Shown: positions 29,479 to 41,066, counted from the first letter of the stretch. The stretch is DNA of 64,000 nucleotides from Prorocentrum cordatum (GCA_963575745.1 CAUYUJ010014349.1:732881-796880), one strand, 5' to 3'. A program made the numbers and translations. The notes: generated by a model from the letters alone, not told the origin.

Positions 29479-31113
29479 GTGGCAGCTCCCGTCTTCGCCG
29501 CAACGTGGCGCGGCATGCTGCTCAGCCGCCTCCCTGCGGGCTTGCACGGGCCTAGAGGGCGGACCTCGCGCTGGCGGTTACGGGGCCACGTCTGGCGGCC
29601 TTTGGCGGGGGCGCGTTTGGACCCGTGTGCGAGGCGCCGGAGGTGCAGAGCCAGGGAGCAGGCGGTGATGCGGGCAGAGTGCTGCAGCCCACCGCGAAGG
29701 TGTGTCAGCCGCTCGCGGCGCGCCCGGTCCAGCAGCTGCAGTCCCGTGCCCCAGGGGTCTGGTCAATTCGCGACGAGGTGGCCGAATGCCGCGCGCTGGC
29801 ATTCGGGCTTGGCCTGGAAGCTGGATGGCGGCTGGCGGCTTCCGCTCGCGGAGGCAGTGACGGGGGTCAGTCGAGCGCGGAGGGCGCGGTCTTCGCGGAC
29901 CCTCCGGCCTCCTCCCTGGGCCTGGGGACGATTGCGACATCATGGGCGTCGAGGTCGTCGGGGTCGTCCGCGACGCGGAGGGCGTCGGCTTCGGCGAGGC
30001 GGGCTGCTCGTCAGTCGAGGACTCGTCGGAGTTGCACACGCGGGAGGAGTACGAGCAGAAAGACGCCGAGGGCGAGTTGGCGGGCGGCCCCTTGTCAGCC
30101 CGCTGTTGGAGGCCGGGGCGGATGCCGAGCTCAGCGGCCTCGTGTTCGGCATCCTGGAGGGATTCGACCTCTCCATGGCCCACTAATTCGACCCCTGCTA
30201 CGAGCTACTCAGCGAGGCGGTATCCGCACACCTGGAGGTCATGGGCGTTGCGCGGTCGCCCTGGACTGATGGCGGGGCGCAGGCCTTCGTTCGTGCGCGG
30301 TTACGTGGAAGGGGAATACGGTGCGCAGCTTCGATTGCGGAGGTGGCAGAGCGGCCTGCGACGGCCATCCGCAAGCGGCCTGCGGCGGCTCCTCCTGCTG
30401 GCCCGCCCGCGGCCCCGCTGGCGCCAGATGGCGAGGCAGCGGCCGAGGCCATGCGCCGAGAGGCCCGAAGGCTGCAGCTGGAACGCGCTCAGCCGCGAGG
30501 CGACGCCGAGCCGCGGCCCGAGGCCCAGGAGCCGAGCGGGGCGGGGGCTAAGGTGGCTGCCGAGCCGAGCACGCGGCCGCGGGCGGTCCACGGGCACCAG
30601 CTCATGGAGGGCCAGGTGCCCAGCAAGTCCTCCAGGCCCGTTTTCGTGTGCACGGCGCGCTTCGTGCACGCCAGGGCGCCGAGGATGGCCTGGCGGGGCT
30701 TGCGCGACCCATGCCTCGGCGCGGAGCGTCGGCCAAGAAGGATTCGCGTGCCCAGGCGAGGAGCGACCTCGACAAGAGGGTCCTCCCTGGCACGAAGGAG
30801 GCGATCGGGGACCTCCAGCCGCCCTCGGCGGCCGCGCGGGGGCGCTGGGCCGAGAAGCTCGGCGTGGACGCGGGACCTGGAGGCTGGATCCAGCGGCCCT
30901 GGCTTGCAACGGCGCGCGGGCGCTGGTGCGGCGCCTGGGCCAGGCGCGGCGGCGGCGCCGAGCTCGGGGCTCATCGTTCCTCAGCTCGCGTGCGCGGCCA
31001 GGTCCCGTGGCTTCGCAAGCGCGGAGGCTGCGCGGGCGCCAGGGCGAGAGGCCCGCGCCGAGCGCGCGGCGGCGGCGCGCGGGGGCGGGGGGCCCCAGGA
31101 GGACGAGCCATAG
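29479..31113 (+). pseudogene. Decayed coding sequence downstream of the second leader relic
   Basis: Protein-like pieces occur in different frames: VQQLQSRAPGVWSIRDEVAE near 29720, DSSELHTREEYEQKDAEGEL near 30025, DAELSGLVFGILEGFDLSM near 30125, AEAMRREARRLQLERAQPR near 30440 and KKDSRAQARSDLDKRVLPGT near 30737. No single frame holds them, so frameshifts or unseen introns break the gene. Composition matches the retrogene upstream (Ala/Arg-rich with acidic patches). One or two decayed retrocopies are the simplest reading. Family unknown. Confidence 0.3.
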
Positions 31114-32397
31114 CTATGAGTGACTTGCTCCTGGGGGCCCCGCCTGCGTTCGCAAGTCGAATTGATTGCAAGGGCCCGCCGTGGTCTGCGAAGAGCTGAA
31201 AAGAATGCCCGCGCGAAGACGGACGGCTGTGTTCCGCGCTCTCGTTGAAGCCTGGGGGCCCGCGGCCGGCCCGGGGGCGGCCCGCGGCACGATCGGGGCG
31301 CGAGGCCGGCCGGCCCTGGGGAAGGGTCGGCGCGATTGCACAGCGGGTGTGGCTCCAGCGGGGGTGTGCAGCTCGCGGGGGACGGAGGTGTCAGAGGCCT
31401 GGGGGTTGACGCCAGCACCAGTATCGGCGGTGTGCTTTCACCGAGGGAAGATGATCCCGATCTCGGTGCTGGCGGTACTGCTCGGGCTTCCCAGGTGACC
31501 CGAAAACTTACCACCAACACCAAAACCCATTTCCAAGCTTCCAAAGGTGTTCCGCCAGACAATGAGAACAAACACACCCAACAAAGCTTTGGGGTTGGGC
31601 GAGGATCCCGGTCGTCGGTTGGGTGTGCGGAGTGCCCAGCCCTGGGGCGTGGTTTTTGTATACTGACCGCGCGTGCCCCTGGGCGGTGGAGTCAGCTCGA
31701 GGCGGGCAGGATTCGAAGCAGAGTATTGGCGCCCACCCCGCCATGCAGCGCTAATGCACGCACGCATCTGGCGGTGCCAGTGGACGGTCCAAAGGGATCC
31801 CCCGACGTCCCACAGATGGCCCAATGGTGGAGCCAAAGGTTTCCGCGATCGGCGCGACTGGGGCTTCGGGGGTCACCAAGTCGGCCAAAGGTTTGCCGAA
31901 CCCTCGTCGCGGCGCGGCAGAGACCTGTGCCGGGGTTTTCGCCCGCCCCCCCCCCACCCCCCCGGCGCGGGTTGGAGGCCACACCCTCTGCAAACCACGC
32001 TTCGGGGCTGCCACGAGGGGGTTGAAATCCGCAGGGGCCTTATTTCGGAAGAGATGGACCCAGACATCCGACGTACTGGGGAAGTCTAGGCGGCGGTTTC
32101 TTCGCCGTCTTCGGCCTCGGGCGGGGTGTCTTCGGGCTTCCCTCCGCCCCTTCCTGGTTGGTGCTGCTGCCGTGTAAAAAAGACGGGGCCCCGCCCCCCC
32201 CAACAAAAAAACGCGAGGGGAAAACACAAAGACGAGATCCCCCAGAGGGGAACAACAAAAAAGACACGAGGGAAAGAAAGAGAGACTATACCCCGACCTT
32301 GCGCCCCAGACCTCCCGGTCATGAGAAAGAGATGCAGCGGAAGGCGTGTCTCTATATTGCGAAGGCCTTACGGCCGGCGCCGCCGACCCTGAAGGGG

Positions 32398-32400
<3 letters not shown>
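31114..32400. other. Interval with no supportable gene
   Basis: Mixed GC-rich sequence with short A runs and G runs near 32175-32280. No leader relic, convincing ORF or repeat arm was found. Confidence 0.5.
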
Positions 32401-32401
<1 letters not shown>

Positions 32402-32438
<37 letters not shown>

Positions 32439-32500
32439 TGTCGACGACGACGACGACGACGACGGCGACGTCGACAACGACGACGACGACGGCGACGGGG
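32402..32500. repeat. (GAC)n microsatellite
   Basis: ACG/GAC trinucleotides with GTC interruptions. Confidence 0.95.
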
Positions 32501-32994
32501 CGGAAGGCGCGTCTCTCTATTCTCAGCCCGTTCGGGCCCTTACACCCGGACCCGGGACCATCCAGCAGCGACTATCGGGACGCGAGGCGGGTCCCAGGGA
32601 ACGGGTCGAGACCCTCGGGCGGGTGGTGCTTGGGGCTGACCCACCTGGGGGGGGGGGTGAAGCAGAGGGGAGCCCCACTCGGGGCCCTCGAGGGCCCCCC
32701 CGCCCCCCTTGGGCACCAGCTGCCTCCAAGACCGAGGCCTTCGGGGGGCCGACGCTGCGACGGCCTCGCGCGTCGGACGGCCAGGGGGTCCCACAGGCAT
32801 GGCACCGCAGCACCACCCGCTGCCGGCGGGCGGCCTCCACCCGCTGCCGGCGGGCTGCCCCCTCACCCGCAAGGGGGACATTGCCCCGGTCGGCGGGCGG
32901 CCTCCACCCGAGGGGCGAAGGCGGTCGCCGCTCTCGGCGGCCGTGGTCGGGGAGCCACACGCGAGCCGTACACCAGATTTCGTAATAGAAGGGA

Positions 32995-33110
32995 GGGGGT
33001 CTCATTTCGGGGGGGGTCTCTTCCAGGCTATCTTGGGGGGTCTCATTTCGGGGGGGGGGTCTCATTTCGGGGGGGGTCTGGGGGGGGAGGGTTCTCCCAC
33101 GGGGGGGGGG
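32995..33110. repeat. Tandem GGGGTCTCATTTCGGGG repeat
   Basis: Four spaced copies of GGTCTCATTTCGGGGGG with long G runs between; G-quadruplex potential is obvious. Confidence 0.85.
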
Positions 33111-33169
33111 TCTGAAATGGCTTGTCTTGGAGGGTCCAGACCCCCTCCCTTTTATTACGAAATCTGGAG

Positions 33170-33345
33170 TACACATGTTGTGGATTTCTAAGAGCACTCG
33201 AGGGTTCTTCGATCTTGGGGGGGGGCCAGGGTCCTTTCCTTTCCGATTGTGCCATCCTGGGCCCCTTCCTGGCCACTGGGGGGCCAGGGACACGTGGAAA
33301 CGAGCACAAGTAGGAACGAGCACGATTGGGAATGAACGACGTGTA
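33170..33345. mobile_element. MITE family TACACGTCGTTC, copy 1
   Basis: Inverted ends are TACACATGTTGTGGATTTCT and AATGAACGACGTGTA. The body carries GGGCCAGG and GGAAACGAGCAC words shared with copies at 37870-38016 and 61563-61734. Confidence 0.75.
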
Positions 33346-33614
33346 CCCCGATACCCCACGATTTCTGAGGGGGAGGGTGGCGTTCCCTTCGCTTGCCCCC
33401 CCCCCGCCCTGCCCCTCAGGACTCGTGGGGGGTAGGGCTACAGGGCATTCGCATGTGGCCCCCCCCTAGTGGTGGCCCCGTGCGGCCCGCCGGCTCTCGG
33501 AGAGCGCGGTCGCGCCCGCGCCCGCTGCGGGCCGGCAGCGCGCAGGCCTCCGTCAGCAGGGAGGCGTCCCGTGGGCTCGGGACGACCGAGATGGGCACGG
33601 GAAAGGCAGGGGGG

Positions 33615-33720
33615 GGCGGCGATGCAGAAGCGGGGTGCGATGTCCGACCTGAGGCTGGCGCTCCGTGCTGGGCCCTGGTGCTCACCGGCCTGAGACTGTC
33701 AGCATGGTTTCACCGATCCC
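33615..33720 (+). repeat. Direct-repeat block CTGAGGCTGGCGCTCCGTGC, copy 1
   Basis: About 85 bases, nearly identical to 35771-35850 (TGTCCGACCTGAGGCTGGCG through CTGTCAGCAT). The second copy abuts a MITE end. Confidence 0.85.
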
Positions 33721-33784
33721 TGCCTCGGAGGGGGGGGGAACGAAAAGGTACCCACACCGCTGCCCTGCTCCCGTTTCCCCTTTT

Positions 33785-33890
33785 CGAGGGCATCCTGGGA
33801 GGCCCTCGTCGCCACCGCTGGATTCGCCGCGAAATCCTGGTCAGAGCCAGGGAGTAGCGGTATCGGTACCGCTTGGTCTCTCCAATCAGC
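33785..33890 (+). repeat. Dispersed repeat CTCGTCGCCACCGCTGG, copy 2
   Basis: Same word order as 23715-23860: CGCCACCGCTGGATTCGCC, AAATCCTGGTCAGA, then GTAGCGGTATCGGTACC. It lies between a TACACGTCGTTC element and the 34010 element. Confidence 0.8.
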
Positions 33891-34009
33891 AGGGAGACAT
33901 CCCATAGACTCGAGACGATCGAAATGGGTACGGAAAGAACGGGTACGATGCCCAACAGCAGTTTGCGATGGCAAATCATGGGGACCTGGCATGTCCCCTC
34001 AATTCCGTC

Positions 34010-34359
34010 TTTAGCGTCTACTGGCGTCGATTAGCGTGTGGGAGACGATGCGATAGTGCCGACTTAGCGTCGATTCGCGTGGATGTAGCGTCGATGTAGC
34101 GTCGATTAGCGTCGACCAGCGTCGATTCGCAAGAGCCGACAAGATGGAATGGGAGGCTCCCATGAGTTGCCACCGAAGAAGGTACGGAAAGAAGGGGTGC
34201 GATGCCCCACAGCAATTCCTGATCATTTTGAGCAGGGCTCGCTGTCCGCGCCACCGCGGGCGTTGTTCACTGAAGACAAAAATACGCCTGCCCAACCGCG
34301 GCCGCTGTCAGTTTTGGACAGCATCTGTTGTGGGGCATTGTGCCATTTTTACCGCACCC
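34010..34359. mobile_element. TAGCGTCGA array plus MITE-like unit, copy 2
   Basis: TAGCGTCGAT repeats at 34066-34130, then ATTCGCAAGAGCCG and GGGAGGCTCCCATGAGTTGCC, then a unit with ends GGTACGGAAAGAAGGGGTGC and ATTTTTACCGCACCC. A lone left arm (GGGTACGGAAAGAACGGG) lies at about 33926. Confidence 0.8.
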
Positions 34360-34625
34360 GTTCCGGGCGTCCGAATTGACGGGCAAACGGTGATGTAGGT
34401 TTCGGCATTGCATGGTTCGCGCTTTTCTGCGTTTCGCTGTGTTGTGTTCGTGCGATCTGCTCGCAGATAGGAGATGTAGGAAAGTGTGGTTCGTGATTTC
34501 ATCGACTCAGATTCCCAACACCACCATGAAGCAACGTTGCCGTTGGCCCGGCCTTGGAGATCGGCGCGCACACACACACACACACAACGACGATGATCTC
34601 CATGAGGGCACTGGGAAATTTGGGA

Positions 34626-34745
34626 GATGGAGGAGGAGGAGGAGGGGGAGGGGGAGGGGGAGGGGGAGGGGGAGGAGGAGGAGGAGGAGGAGGAGGAGGA
34701 GGAGGAGGGAGGAGGAGGAGGAGGAGGAGGAGGAGGAGGAGGAGA
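34626..34745. repeat. (GGA)n and (GGGGA)n microsatellite
   Basis: Trinucleotide runs flank a short GGGGGA hexanucleotide section. Confidence 0.95.
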
Positions 34746-35038
34746 AGGTATAGAGAGTTCGTTTCCCTCAATGGGGCGCCTGGCCTTCGAGGAGCGAAGG
34801 AGCTCCCAGACAGGATCGCGTCGTAACAAAATTCGGGGCGGAGGTTTTTCGGAGCGTCGTAACAAAATTCGGGTCAGAAGAGTCCAGGGCATCTGGCGAA
34901 ACTGCTTCCGTCGGCGGCGAGGCAGAGGCAGTCCTCTGCAGCGCGTGGCCGGTCGGTGCCTCCCCAGGGCGAGAGAGGGAGCTCAGAGGGAGTCTGGCGA
35001 AGCGCGGGGAATCCGGGAACCTCAGCGCAGGCGAGGAG

Positions 35039-35165
35039 CCCATGCCAAGGCAAGGGAACGCCCTGCTCGCCTCCCGGGTGCCCTGGGTTCCTGGGGCTTC
35101 GCCGGCGGCCCTCCCGCGCCACACGTCGATGGACGTCCTGGGGCCTCGGGGTGGGGCCTCCCGCG
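35039..35165 (+). repeat. Dispersed repeat CCCATGCCAAG...GGACGTCCTGGG, copy 2
   Basis: Carries CCCATGCCAAGGC, TCCCGGGTGCCCTGGGTTCC and CGATGGACGTCCTGGGGCC in the same order as 21640-21800. Confidence 0.7.
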
Positions 35166-35446
35166 GCAGGCCTCTCGCGGGCTGGCCCCCGCCCGGGGCT
35201 TGCTCGTGCCCCCCCCCCCCCCCCCCTTTGGGCCTCCCCGCCGCAGCCTGCAGTGCTCGGGCCTGCCTCTCCGCTCCTGCCTCCGCGCGTGCCCCGCCTC
35301 CCCGCCGCCGCGCGGCGTGCGGGCCGGGCGGCCGCCCCCCCCCCCCCCCCCCCCCCCCTGGAGGGAGCCTCGAGACGGAGGGCGATGCAAACGGGGGTCA
35401 GCCAAGGCACCGGATCCTGCAGGATCCTGCGAAGGCCCCCTCTGGC

Positions 35447-35600
35447 TGACCCGGGTCAGCGAGCCGCTCGTGGCCGCGAGGCGGCCGCGCAGATTGCCTG
35501 ACCCGGGTCTGCGAAGACCTGCGTTGCAGGTTTTGTTTCCAGCATTGCACTTTTTTGGTTTCTTGCTGACCCGGGTCTGGATTGACCTGGGTCAGAAGAT
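35447..35600. other. Cluster of TGACCCGGGTC palindromes
   Basis: GACCCGGGTC occurs three times (about 35450, 35502, 35570), plus the variant GACCTGGGTC near 35586, within 150 bases. Spacing is irregular (about 50-70 bases). It could be a diverged satellite or a set of binding sites. Confidence 0.55.
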
Positions 35601-35624
35601 TCGCGATCCCAGTTGGCTGGCGTT

Positions 35625-35782
35625 GAGTCGGGCGTGTCCCTCTACAGGAGGAATATTCAAAAACAATCAAAACAATAGCCTGGGGACGATAGTTGCAGCA
35701 CGTTTGAGCATGCTTTGATCATTTGCTGACTCTCATCTGTTCTTCGTCCAAAGACCGCCTGTAGGGGGACATGTCCGACCTG
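35625..35782. mobile_element. MITE family CTCTACAGG/CCTGTAG, copy 2
   Basis: Ends GAGTCGGGCGTGTCCCTCTA and CTGTAGGGGGACATGTCCGA, complementary over about 20 of 25 bases. GGCTGGCGTT (35615-35624) and GGCTGGCGCT (35784-35793) flank it as a 10-base duplication with one mismatch. Confidence 0.85.
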
Positions 35783-35894
35783 AGGCTGGCGCTCCGTGCT
35801 GGGCCCTGGTGCTCACCGGCCTTAGACTGTCAGCATCGTTTCACCGGGCCCTGGTGCTCACCAGGTCGGGGGAGTAGCGGTATCAGTACTTTTT

Positions 35895-36062
35895 GGTCTT
35901 CCCACCATCCCCATGCCCAAGCCCACCCCGAGCCCCACCATCCCACCACCCCACCCTTCGAAACCCGAAGGGAGCAGCCCGTTCCTCCATGCAGAGGGGC
36001 AGGTCGGCCAGTGGGGCCCAGGCCACGACAGTGGGCAGAGGGATCTGTTGAGCGATGCTGAG
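35895..36062. repeat. Dispersed repeat CCCATCCCCATGCCC...GGCCAGTGGGGCCCAG, copy 1
   Basis: Collinear with 55850-56038 (GAGCCCCACC, GAACCCGAAGGGAGCAGCC and CGGCCAGTGGGGCCCA words, ending GAGCGATGCT). Confidence 0.75.
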
Positions 36063-36169
36063 GCTGACGCTCCCGCCCCCCCCCCATAGGTGTGGCCATG
36101 TCCTCCTCTCGGCTCGGCGGCGAGCCTTGGGAGAGGGAGGGCAGAGGGGGCGGGCCTTCTCGGGAGGCT

Positions 36170-36960
36170 CGAGAAGTCTCCAGACCCAGACCCCGAGGCC
36201 AAATTTTGTCATCACGTCGACCCCCCGCGGTCTCGACCCACTCCCCCAGACTGGCTCTTCGTCCCGAGTCGTTTCTTGGCGGTCCTGAGGCCCGGCGAGG
36301 GCCCCCAGAGGTCGAGAGTGGTGAGAAACCTCCCGTGAGTTCTGTCCTTGCTCGGAGGGGGGTCCGGGGGAGCCTCCTCCGAGGAGACGGGCGGCTTCTC
36401 CGGTGGTGGGAGGGCCTCCGAGGAGCCCCGCCGCCCTCGGAGCAGGCCTGGCCTCGCCCTCCAGTGCATGGACATCATGTTCGAGCCCTGTGGCCCGAGA
36501 GGCCCCCCAGGCCCGCCGAAAATCATATGGACGGCGTGGCGACGGGGGGGGGCGTGAGTGGACAGAAATATTCGAACCCCAAAGCACCGCCTGTCCTGAG
36601 ATCGACACTGAGGTCGGGGGCGCGGGGGTGATTTAGAATCTCCCTCGAATGTGTACGGGTTCGAGCTTATTGTCCATGTACGGTCCCACTTCCCCCCAAG
36701 GGCCGCCGCCGCTCGGAAGAGGGCGGAGCTACTTGCGCTACTCGCGCCACAGCTATAGGCCCAGACCCCCTCGAGCAACGAAAAAACACGACGGGAGGCT
36801 TCTCACCATTCGCGGCCTTTGGGGGGGGCCCTCGCCGGGCCTCGGGGCCGCCCAAGGAAGGATTCGGGATGCCAAGCTGGTCCTGGGGAACAGGTCGAGA
36901 CCTCGGGGGGTCGCGACGGGAGGAACACCTCGTGACCTCGGGGGCCCGGGAGCAGCTCCC
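36170..36960. repeat. Inverted-repeat pair of a GAGTCGTTTC-type family
   Basis: The left block (36170-36340) has GGTCTCGACCCACTCCCCCA, CCGAGTCGTTTCTTGGCG and GAGGCCCGGCGAGGGCC. The right block (36785-36915) carries the same words in reverse complement. About 440 bases lie between them. Other single copies are at 61165-61285 (+) and 63615-63720 (-). Confidence 0.65.
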
Positions 36961-37077
36961 GAGCAGCTCGGCCGCTCGCCTGGGCCTCTTCACCCCCCGG
37001 AAGGGCCCCGCGGGGGGCCCTTCCGGGGGGGGGGGCGGGGGGGGGAGCCCTCCCGGCGCGCCGGCGCCTCGAGGGTG

Positions 37078-37172
37078 GCTCCTCCTCCTCCTCCTCCTCC
37101 TCCTCCTCCTCCTCCTCCTCCTCCTCCTCCTCCTCCCCCTCCTCCTCCTCCTCCTCCTCCTCCTCCTCCTCG
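37078..37172. repeat. (CTC)n microsatellite
   Basis: Almost uninterrupted CTC trinucleotides. Confidence 0.97.
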
Positions 37173-37329
37173 GGCCGCCCTGGCGGCCCTGCTCGTCGGC
37201 GTGCCGCTGTCCCCGCGGTGGTGCCGAGGCAGGGCACCTCGCGCTGCTGCGGCAGCAGGTCACGGGAGCCCCGCGTGCCCTCGCAGGTCTGTCTTTGGAG
37301 TGCACCGGCGGCATCTGTCTTTTGGTAGT

Positions 37330-37456
37330 CGACGAGAGCGCGCCGACTCAGCGTCGACGGGCTTCGACTCGCGTCGATTGGCGTCGGTTCGGTGTCGATC
37401 AGCGTCGACTTGCAAAGAGCAGAAGACGTCGTACAGGAGGCTCCCATGAGTTGCCA
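37330..37456. repeat. TAGCGTCGA-type array, partial copy 3
   Basis: CAGCGTCGA and GGCGTCGG words lead to AGGAGGCTCCCATGAGTTGC; the MITE-like right part present in copies 1 and 2 is missing. Confidence 0.7.
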
Positions 37457-37869
37457 CGTAGCGCTACTGGTTCTGGAGCACAAATCCAGGGGGGCAGGAG
37501 GCAGGCAGGGTCATCACTCCAGAGCCAGCAGGAGATGGTCTTTTCGTCCTTCTTTGACAGAGGGGGCCTTTTGATGGAGGAGCAGAGGCCCTCTTTGACA
37601 GAAGGGTCCGTTTTTCTTTTCATCTTCCTCCTCCTCCACCTCCGGCTTCTCGAACTGTGATTGCTCCTGCTCTTTCCAGCGAGTTGCCTGCCTCTCCTTC
37701 CGCGCGCAGCATCTTCGCGTTCGTGATCCGTGTCCGTGGGGGCAGGAGGCAGGGAAGGTCATACATCCCCTTGGCCGCCAACACCGTATCTCGGTGCCGA
37801 TCTTCAAGATTCCCCCGAGCCTCTGAGGGCGCATCCCTGGGATCGCCATCGCCTTGGGCTTGTCAGCCG

Positions 37870-38016
37870 TACACATCGTTCATTTCTAATTCTTCGGAAG
37901 TTCTTTGATTTATTGGGAGTTTTGTCTTGGGCCTCTAAATGGCCAAGAGGGGGCCAGGAACACTTGGAAACGAGCACTTATTTGAAATCAGCACACTCAG
38001 AAACGAACGACGTGTA
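37870..38016. mobile_element. MITE family TACACGTCGTTC, copy 2
   Basis: Ends TACACATCGTTCATTTCTAA and AGAAACGAACGACGTGTA are near-exact inverted repeats. The body is shorter than in copies 1 and 3. Confidence 0.8.
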
Positions 38017-38285
38017 GGGGCGGGGATTCCTCCGAGGCTGGCTGTGCTGGTGGCCACCGCCGCCCCAGAAGGCGGGCGATCGGCGCAGCCTGCCTCGGCG
38101 CGGCGCGGCGTGCGGCACTCGGGGCGGGGAACTGGCCCCCCGAGCCCGCCTCTGCGCCCCCTCCCCGGCAGAGCACGGGGTGGACTGCGCGGACGCTTGG
38201 TGTTCGGTCGGTGTTCGGCTCTGCTGCCGCCGTCTGCGCGTGTGCCTCCGGCCCCCCCCACCCCCCCCCCCCACCCCACCCCCCA

Positions 38286-38321
38286 CACACACACACACAC
38301 ACAACACACACACACAACACC

Positions 38322-38362
<41 letters not shown>

Positions 38363-39868
38363 GCACACACACACACCACACGCAACGCACCTCACGCAAC
38401 ACCAACGCACACACGCACACAACAGCACACACGCACACCGCACACAACACACAGAACCCCCACAACAGACACACAGACACACAGACACACAGACACACAG
38501 ACACACAACACAAGAATCAAACTCAAGTTAAGAGACCAGACACACTGACACAAAACACACAGACACACAGACACACAGACACACAGACACACAGACACAC
38601 AGACACACCGACACACAGACACACAGACACACAGACACACAGACACACAGACACACAGACACACAGACACACAGACACACAGACACACAGACACACAGAC
38701 ACACAGACACACAGACACACAGACACCAGACACACAGACACACAGACACACAGCCACACAGACACACAGACACACAGACACAGAGACACAGAGACACAGA
38801 GACACAGAGACACAGAGACACAGAGACACAGATGAAACAACAGCACGCACAGACGCACAGACGCACAGAACGCACAGACGCACAGACGCACAGACACACA
38901 GACACACAAACACACAGACACAAAGGCACACAGACACACGGACACACAGAACACAGACACCAACACACAGACACACAGACACACCAACACAAAATCACAC
39001 AGACACACAGACACACAGACACACAGACACACAGACACACAGACACACAGACACACAGACACACAGACACACAGACACACAGACACACAGACACACAGAC
39101 ACACAGACACACAGACACACAGACACACAGACACCCAGACACACAGACACACAGACACACAGACACACAGACACACAGACACACAGACACACAGACACAC
39201 AGACACACAGCCACACAGACACACAGACACACAGCCACACAGCCACACAGCCACACAGCCACACAGCCACACAGCCACACAGCCACACAGCCACACAGCC
39301 ACACAGCCACACAGCCACACAGCCACACAGACACACAGACACACAGACACACAGACACACAGACACACAGACACACAGACACACAGACACACAGACACAC
39401 AGACACACAGACACACAGACACACAGACACACAGACACACAGACAAACAGACACACGGACACGCGGTCACGCAGACACACAACCACACGGACACTCACAC
39501 GGACACACAGACACGCAAACACACAGACACACAGACACAGAAACAACCAGACACACAGATGCACAGACACACAGACACACAGGACACACAGACACACAGA
39601 CACACAGACACGACAGACACACAGACACACACACACGACACACACGACACACACCACACACGCACACACGCACACACGCACACACGCACACACGCACACA
39701 CGCACACACGCACACGCACACACGCACACACGCACACACGCACACGCACACACACACACAACACACACAACACACACCACACACACAACACACAACACAC
39801 ACACACAACACACACACACACAACACACACACAACACACACACAACACACACACACACAACACACACA
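38286..39868. repeat. CACACAGA microsatellite
   Basis: Eight-base ACACACAG units over about 1.6 kb, with an internal run of CACACAGC variants (39220-39330) that marks a local expansion. AC and CACG runs lie at both ends. His/Thr and Cys/Val frames are artefacts. Confidence 0.97.
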
Positions 39869-40385
39869 TACTTTCGGCGGCGAGCGCGGGGGGGAGGTGA
39901 GCAGGGGCGGACCTTCTCGGAAGGCTCGGGAGGCTTCGTTTTTTGTTGCGAAGTTTCCGAAGCTTCCCCCGAAGACGTGGACAGCGTCTCAGAAGGCCAG
40001 GGGGCTTCTGAGAAGCCCCGCCGCCTTCTGGAACGGCCTCCTCTTTCTCACTTCCACGCTCGCTCGCCGCCAACAGTTGACTTGGGAGGGCAGGCGAAGT
40101 TGCAGCTGCAGCCGAAGAGGGTCCTCCTTTCGCGCCCCGCCGCCGCCGCCGACCGCCCGCGCGCGGTCCCCCCCTCGGGTTGCAATTCCTGGGCAGTTGA
40201 GTTCAGCATCGGCCCTGCTGGTAGATCTTTGGTCGACATTCAGCCTGATCTGGCCTGGCCCCGTTCAGTACCAGTTAATCCAGCTTAGTCCGGCTGTACA
40301 CGCGCGGAACCTGCTTATGTCTGAAAAGCCTCTCCTCGGGTTGCTTTAAGAACCCTCCATCGTTCCGACGAAAGCGTCCCAGGAG

Positions 40386-41066
40386 TTGCCCCTGAATCAG
40401 GAGGGCAAAATCGACAGTAACACCGATCAGACAGTAACACCGATCAGCGTTGTTTCCAAGCAGGCGGCGGCCAAGGTCACGATCCTAGAGGAGGCGCTCG
40501 CCGCCCTGGGCACGGACCCCATTCTTGCCGAGGCCCGCAAGAACATCGAGAAGGACCTGAAAAGGCAGAAGAAGGCCGCGAAGGACAGCAGGAGTGCGGC
40601 TACCAAACTCGAGCAGAAGAAAGGCTGGATCGAGCGGGAGACGAAGAGGATCGAGGTCGAGACCAAGAAGCTGGAGACGGCCACGGCGAACCTCGACAAG
40701 CGCCACCAGCAGCTGCAGGTGGAGATCAACGAGGTCGCAGCGCTTCGCCGCATCATCGCCGAGGGCGAGGAGGAGGAGCCGGAACAGAAGGACATGCAGG
40801 TGGACGAGGACGGCATCACCGTGGAGGCCGTCGCCGAGTTGCGGAAGTTGGATCGCCAGGAGCTGGACATCCGGAGGAGCATAGCGAAGAAACGCGTTGC
40901 CACCACGGACCCAGAGATGTCGGAAGAGACGTTGCGCGAGTTCGTCGAGAAGGTGGACACTCCTGCAGTGGACATCGACGCCAAGCGGCAGAAGCTCGAG
41001 AAGGCGGCCGCGGCCCAGAGGGAGACGAAGAAGATGTCTCCCAGGAGTGCGCAAACGTCGCATTGA
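40386..41066 (+). CDS. Retrotransposon N-terminal coiled-coil region (ORF1-like)
   Basis: 227-codon frame to TGA 41064-41066. Rich in Lys, Glu, Ala and Gln (EEALAALGTDPILAEARKNI, KRIEVETKKLETATANLDKR, KRQKLEKAAAAQRETKK) and strongly coiled-coil-like. The frame after the TGA continues directly into the endonuclease (QGAGGPAQTLTAMSWNVAGL). This suggests one original reading frame now split by a stop, or readthrough. Coiled-coil segments before the endonuclease are common in LINE elements, where ORF1 proteins bind RNA. The first codon used is CTG-like, so the true start may be upstream. Confidence 0.65.
   Translation: MPLNQEGKIDSNTDQTVTPISVVSKQAAAKVTILEEALAALGTDPILAEARKNIEKDLKRQKKAAKDSRSAATKLEQKKGWIERETKRIEVETKKLETATANLDKRHQQLQVEINEVAALRRIIAEGEEEEPEQKDMQVDEDGITVEAVAELRKLDRQELDIRRSIAKKRVATTDPEMSEETLREFVEKVDTPAVDIDAKRQKLEKAAAAQRETKKMSPRSAQTSH

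Noticed and set aside
38523-40349. Long Thr/His/Gln and Cys/Val frames
   Set aside because: Translation of the CACACAGA microsatellite; the non-repetitive tail is not a recognisable protein.
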